Below, in pieces: positions 62,841-64,000 of a DNA stretch of 64,000 nucleotides. Source of the DNA: Atrichornis clamosus (Eukaryota > Chordata > Aves > Passeriformes > Menuridae); contig WBMZ01009020.1 in the NCBI GenBank assembly GCA_013400975.1, forward strand, positions 20,492 through 84,491, given 5' to 3'. Position 1 is the first letter of the stretch; every line of letters begins with the position of its first letter. The notes under the pieces were generated by a model. That model saw only the letters and a program-made list of their open reading frames with translations. It did no database searches and was not told the origin of the DNA. Made by a program: the position numbers and the translations under genes.

Positions 62841-64000
62841 TTCCAAACATGACACCCGGGCTGCCGAGCGCACGCCGCCTGCGCGATTTCTCTGTAAAAC
62901 AAGCAAAACGCTGGAAAATCTCGCCAGGTCGGCAGCCGCTGATTTTGGGTGGGTGACTGTCCCCGACGGGCCCTTCCGCCCGCGGCTGGCTGTCACCAGA
63001 AGGCGGCGGATGCCGGGGTTCACATCCGCCCCGGCGCCCACCCCGCAGCCCCACGCTGGGGCCTGGGAGATACCCCCGAGGCAGGTGCCGCCCGCGCCGC
63101 GCCTCCCGCGCCCCCGGGGGGACGCGGCTCCACCGCCAGGGGCCGTCCCGGGGGACAGCAACCCACCAAACTCCAGCTGGGTTTAAGCTGATGCCCGCGG
63201 GAGGAAGAAGATGAGGAAGACGAGGAGGAGGCCCCACGGTGCGGGCAGAGCCGCGGACAGGCTGTCCCTGCCCATGTCATAGCGCAGAGGACGTGGCCCT
63301 GGTGGGCGAGACCAGGGGCAGCGCAGCCTCCCTGAGCTGCCGGGGATTAGGAGCTAGGACAGGAGACACCCCGCAGTACAGCCTGCGCCCCGCTTCAGTC
63401 CCTCTCGCCTTCCCTCACACCTGCCTCTGACAGACACAGCCGTCCCGAAGCCACTGCTCCCTTGGGCACCCTCCCCCCGCCCAAAGTAGCTCTGCAGTCA
63501 CACCGCCGCCTGCCCCTGGCCCCGGCACCTCCTGCCACAGACCCCCGGTGCCAGGCCCCTCGCCGGTCCAGCTGCTCCCGGCTACAGCCCCCCCAACCTG
63601 GTCACGATGCCCCTAGCTCACAGTCCCCCATCCCGGTCATGATCCCCCCAGTACATAGTCATCCACTCCGCGCACGGCCGCCCCCCAAATAACAGCCCCC
63701 CATCCCGGTTACGGCCTCCTCGGTACTACCCGATCACGGCCCCTCCCGGCCGCGCCTCCCCCAGCTCCTGCTCGCCCCTGCGGTCTGGGCCCCCGGTCCC
63801 AACGGCCCCCCCGAACCTTCTGGAACTGGGGGATGGTGGCGGAGACGGGGCGCACGAACCCTTCGCACGCCGCTCGGGCGGCCCGTGCTGGTCGGAGCCC
63901 GGTCGGAGCCTGGTCAGAGCCCGGTCGCACCCCGCGCCCCCCGGCCCTGCCCGCCGCGGCCCCGCCGGACCCACCAGCGCCCCCTCCGCCGCCGCCGCCG
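62840..64000. promoter_or_regulatory. CpG island at the right edge
   Basis: Very high C+G with dense CG dinucleotides from about 62.84 kb to the end, except a poorer stretch near 63.35-63.5 kb. It lies upstream of the gene X chain on the minus strand and is the natural candidate for its promoter. It could also serve a divergent plus-strand gene, since in human UNC13B lies on this side on the opposite strand. It contains (GAG/GAA)n-like triplets at 63201-63230 and a CCG triplet run at the very end. Confidence 0.7.
63833..64000 (+). CDS. Possible proline-rich first coding exon running off the window
   Basis: An ATG at 63833 inside the CpG island (context gggggATGG) opens a frame of 56 codons that stays open to the last base: MVAETGRTNPSHAARAARAG, then Arg/Pro/Ala-rich sequence ending in eight prolines from CCT/CCG codons. 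High G+C makes stop-free frames common by chance, and no protein family is recognised, so this is only a candidate for the N-terminus of a plus-strand gene. Confidence 0.15.
   Translation, partial: MVAETGRTNPSHAARAARAGRSPVGAWSEPGRTPRPPALPAAAPPDPPAPPPPPPP

Noticed and set aside
1..64000. tRNA, rRNA, CRISPR arrays, operons or prokaryotic signals
   Set aside because: None was seen. The spliced vertebrate genes and CR1 elements show that this is a nuclear avian locus.

Overview
The window is nuclear DNA from a bird. It carries vertebrate spliced genes with GT-AG introns and at least ten truncated CR1 LINE copies in both orientations. Several copies end in the diagnostic octamer-like ATTCTRTG terminus. 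The gene order ATOSB-STOML2-PIGO, all on the minus strand, is the conserved human 9p13.3 block. In chicken, human chromosome 9 corresponds largely to chromosome Z, so a Z-linked origin is likely but is inference. One base is undetermined (n at 10529).

Layout by decreasing coordinate, which is the direction of transcription: a CpG island at the right edge (about 62.84-64.0 kb); a region of about 28 kb (34.2-62.3 kb) that at first looks empty but contains a chain of short, splice-flanked, mutually in-phase minus-strand exons (an unrecognised gene, called gene X here); a moderately CpG-rich segment at 37.7-39.5 kb that probably holds the ATOSB promoter inside a gene X intron; ATOSB coding exons (31.6-26.3 kb) with a 1.6 kb 3' UTR; STOML2 (24.46-16.96 kb), whose CpG promoter lies against the ATOSB poly(A) signal; PIGO (15.64-3.62 kb), rebuilt exon by exon; and a left flank (1-3.6 kb) without a recognised gene.

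PIGO (1087 aa), STOML2 (352 aa) and ATOSB (611 aa) are each complete and in frame. PIGO is the ER enzyme that adds ethanolamine phosphate to the third mannose of the GPI anchor. STOML2 is a mitochondrial inner-membrane SPFH scaffold. ATOSB is an Atos-family nuclear regulator. They share a neighbourhood, not a pathway. Gaps between them are very small, and several CR1 copies sit within tens of bases of splice donors.

The most interesting item is gene X. Twelve exons from 52933 to 34189 join through eleven consecutive in-phase junctions to one 345-codon frame ending in TGA. A further set of upstream candidates (62273 to 53007) extends it to at least about 630 codons. The translation is Leu/Ala/Val-rich and helical in character, like an ARM/HEAT-type solenoid. 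I do not recognise the family, and I know of no gene at this place in mammals.
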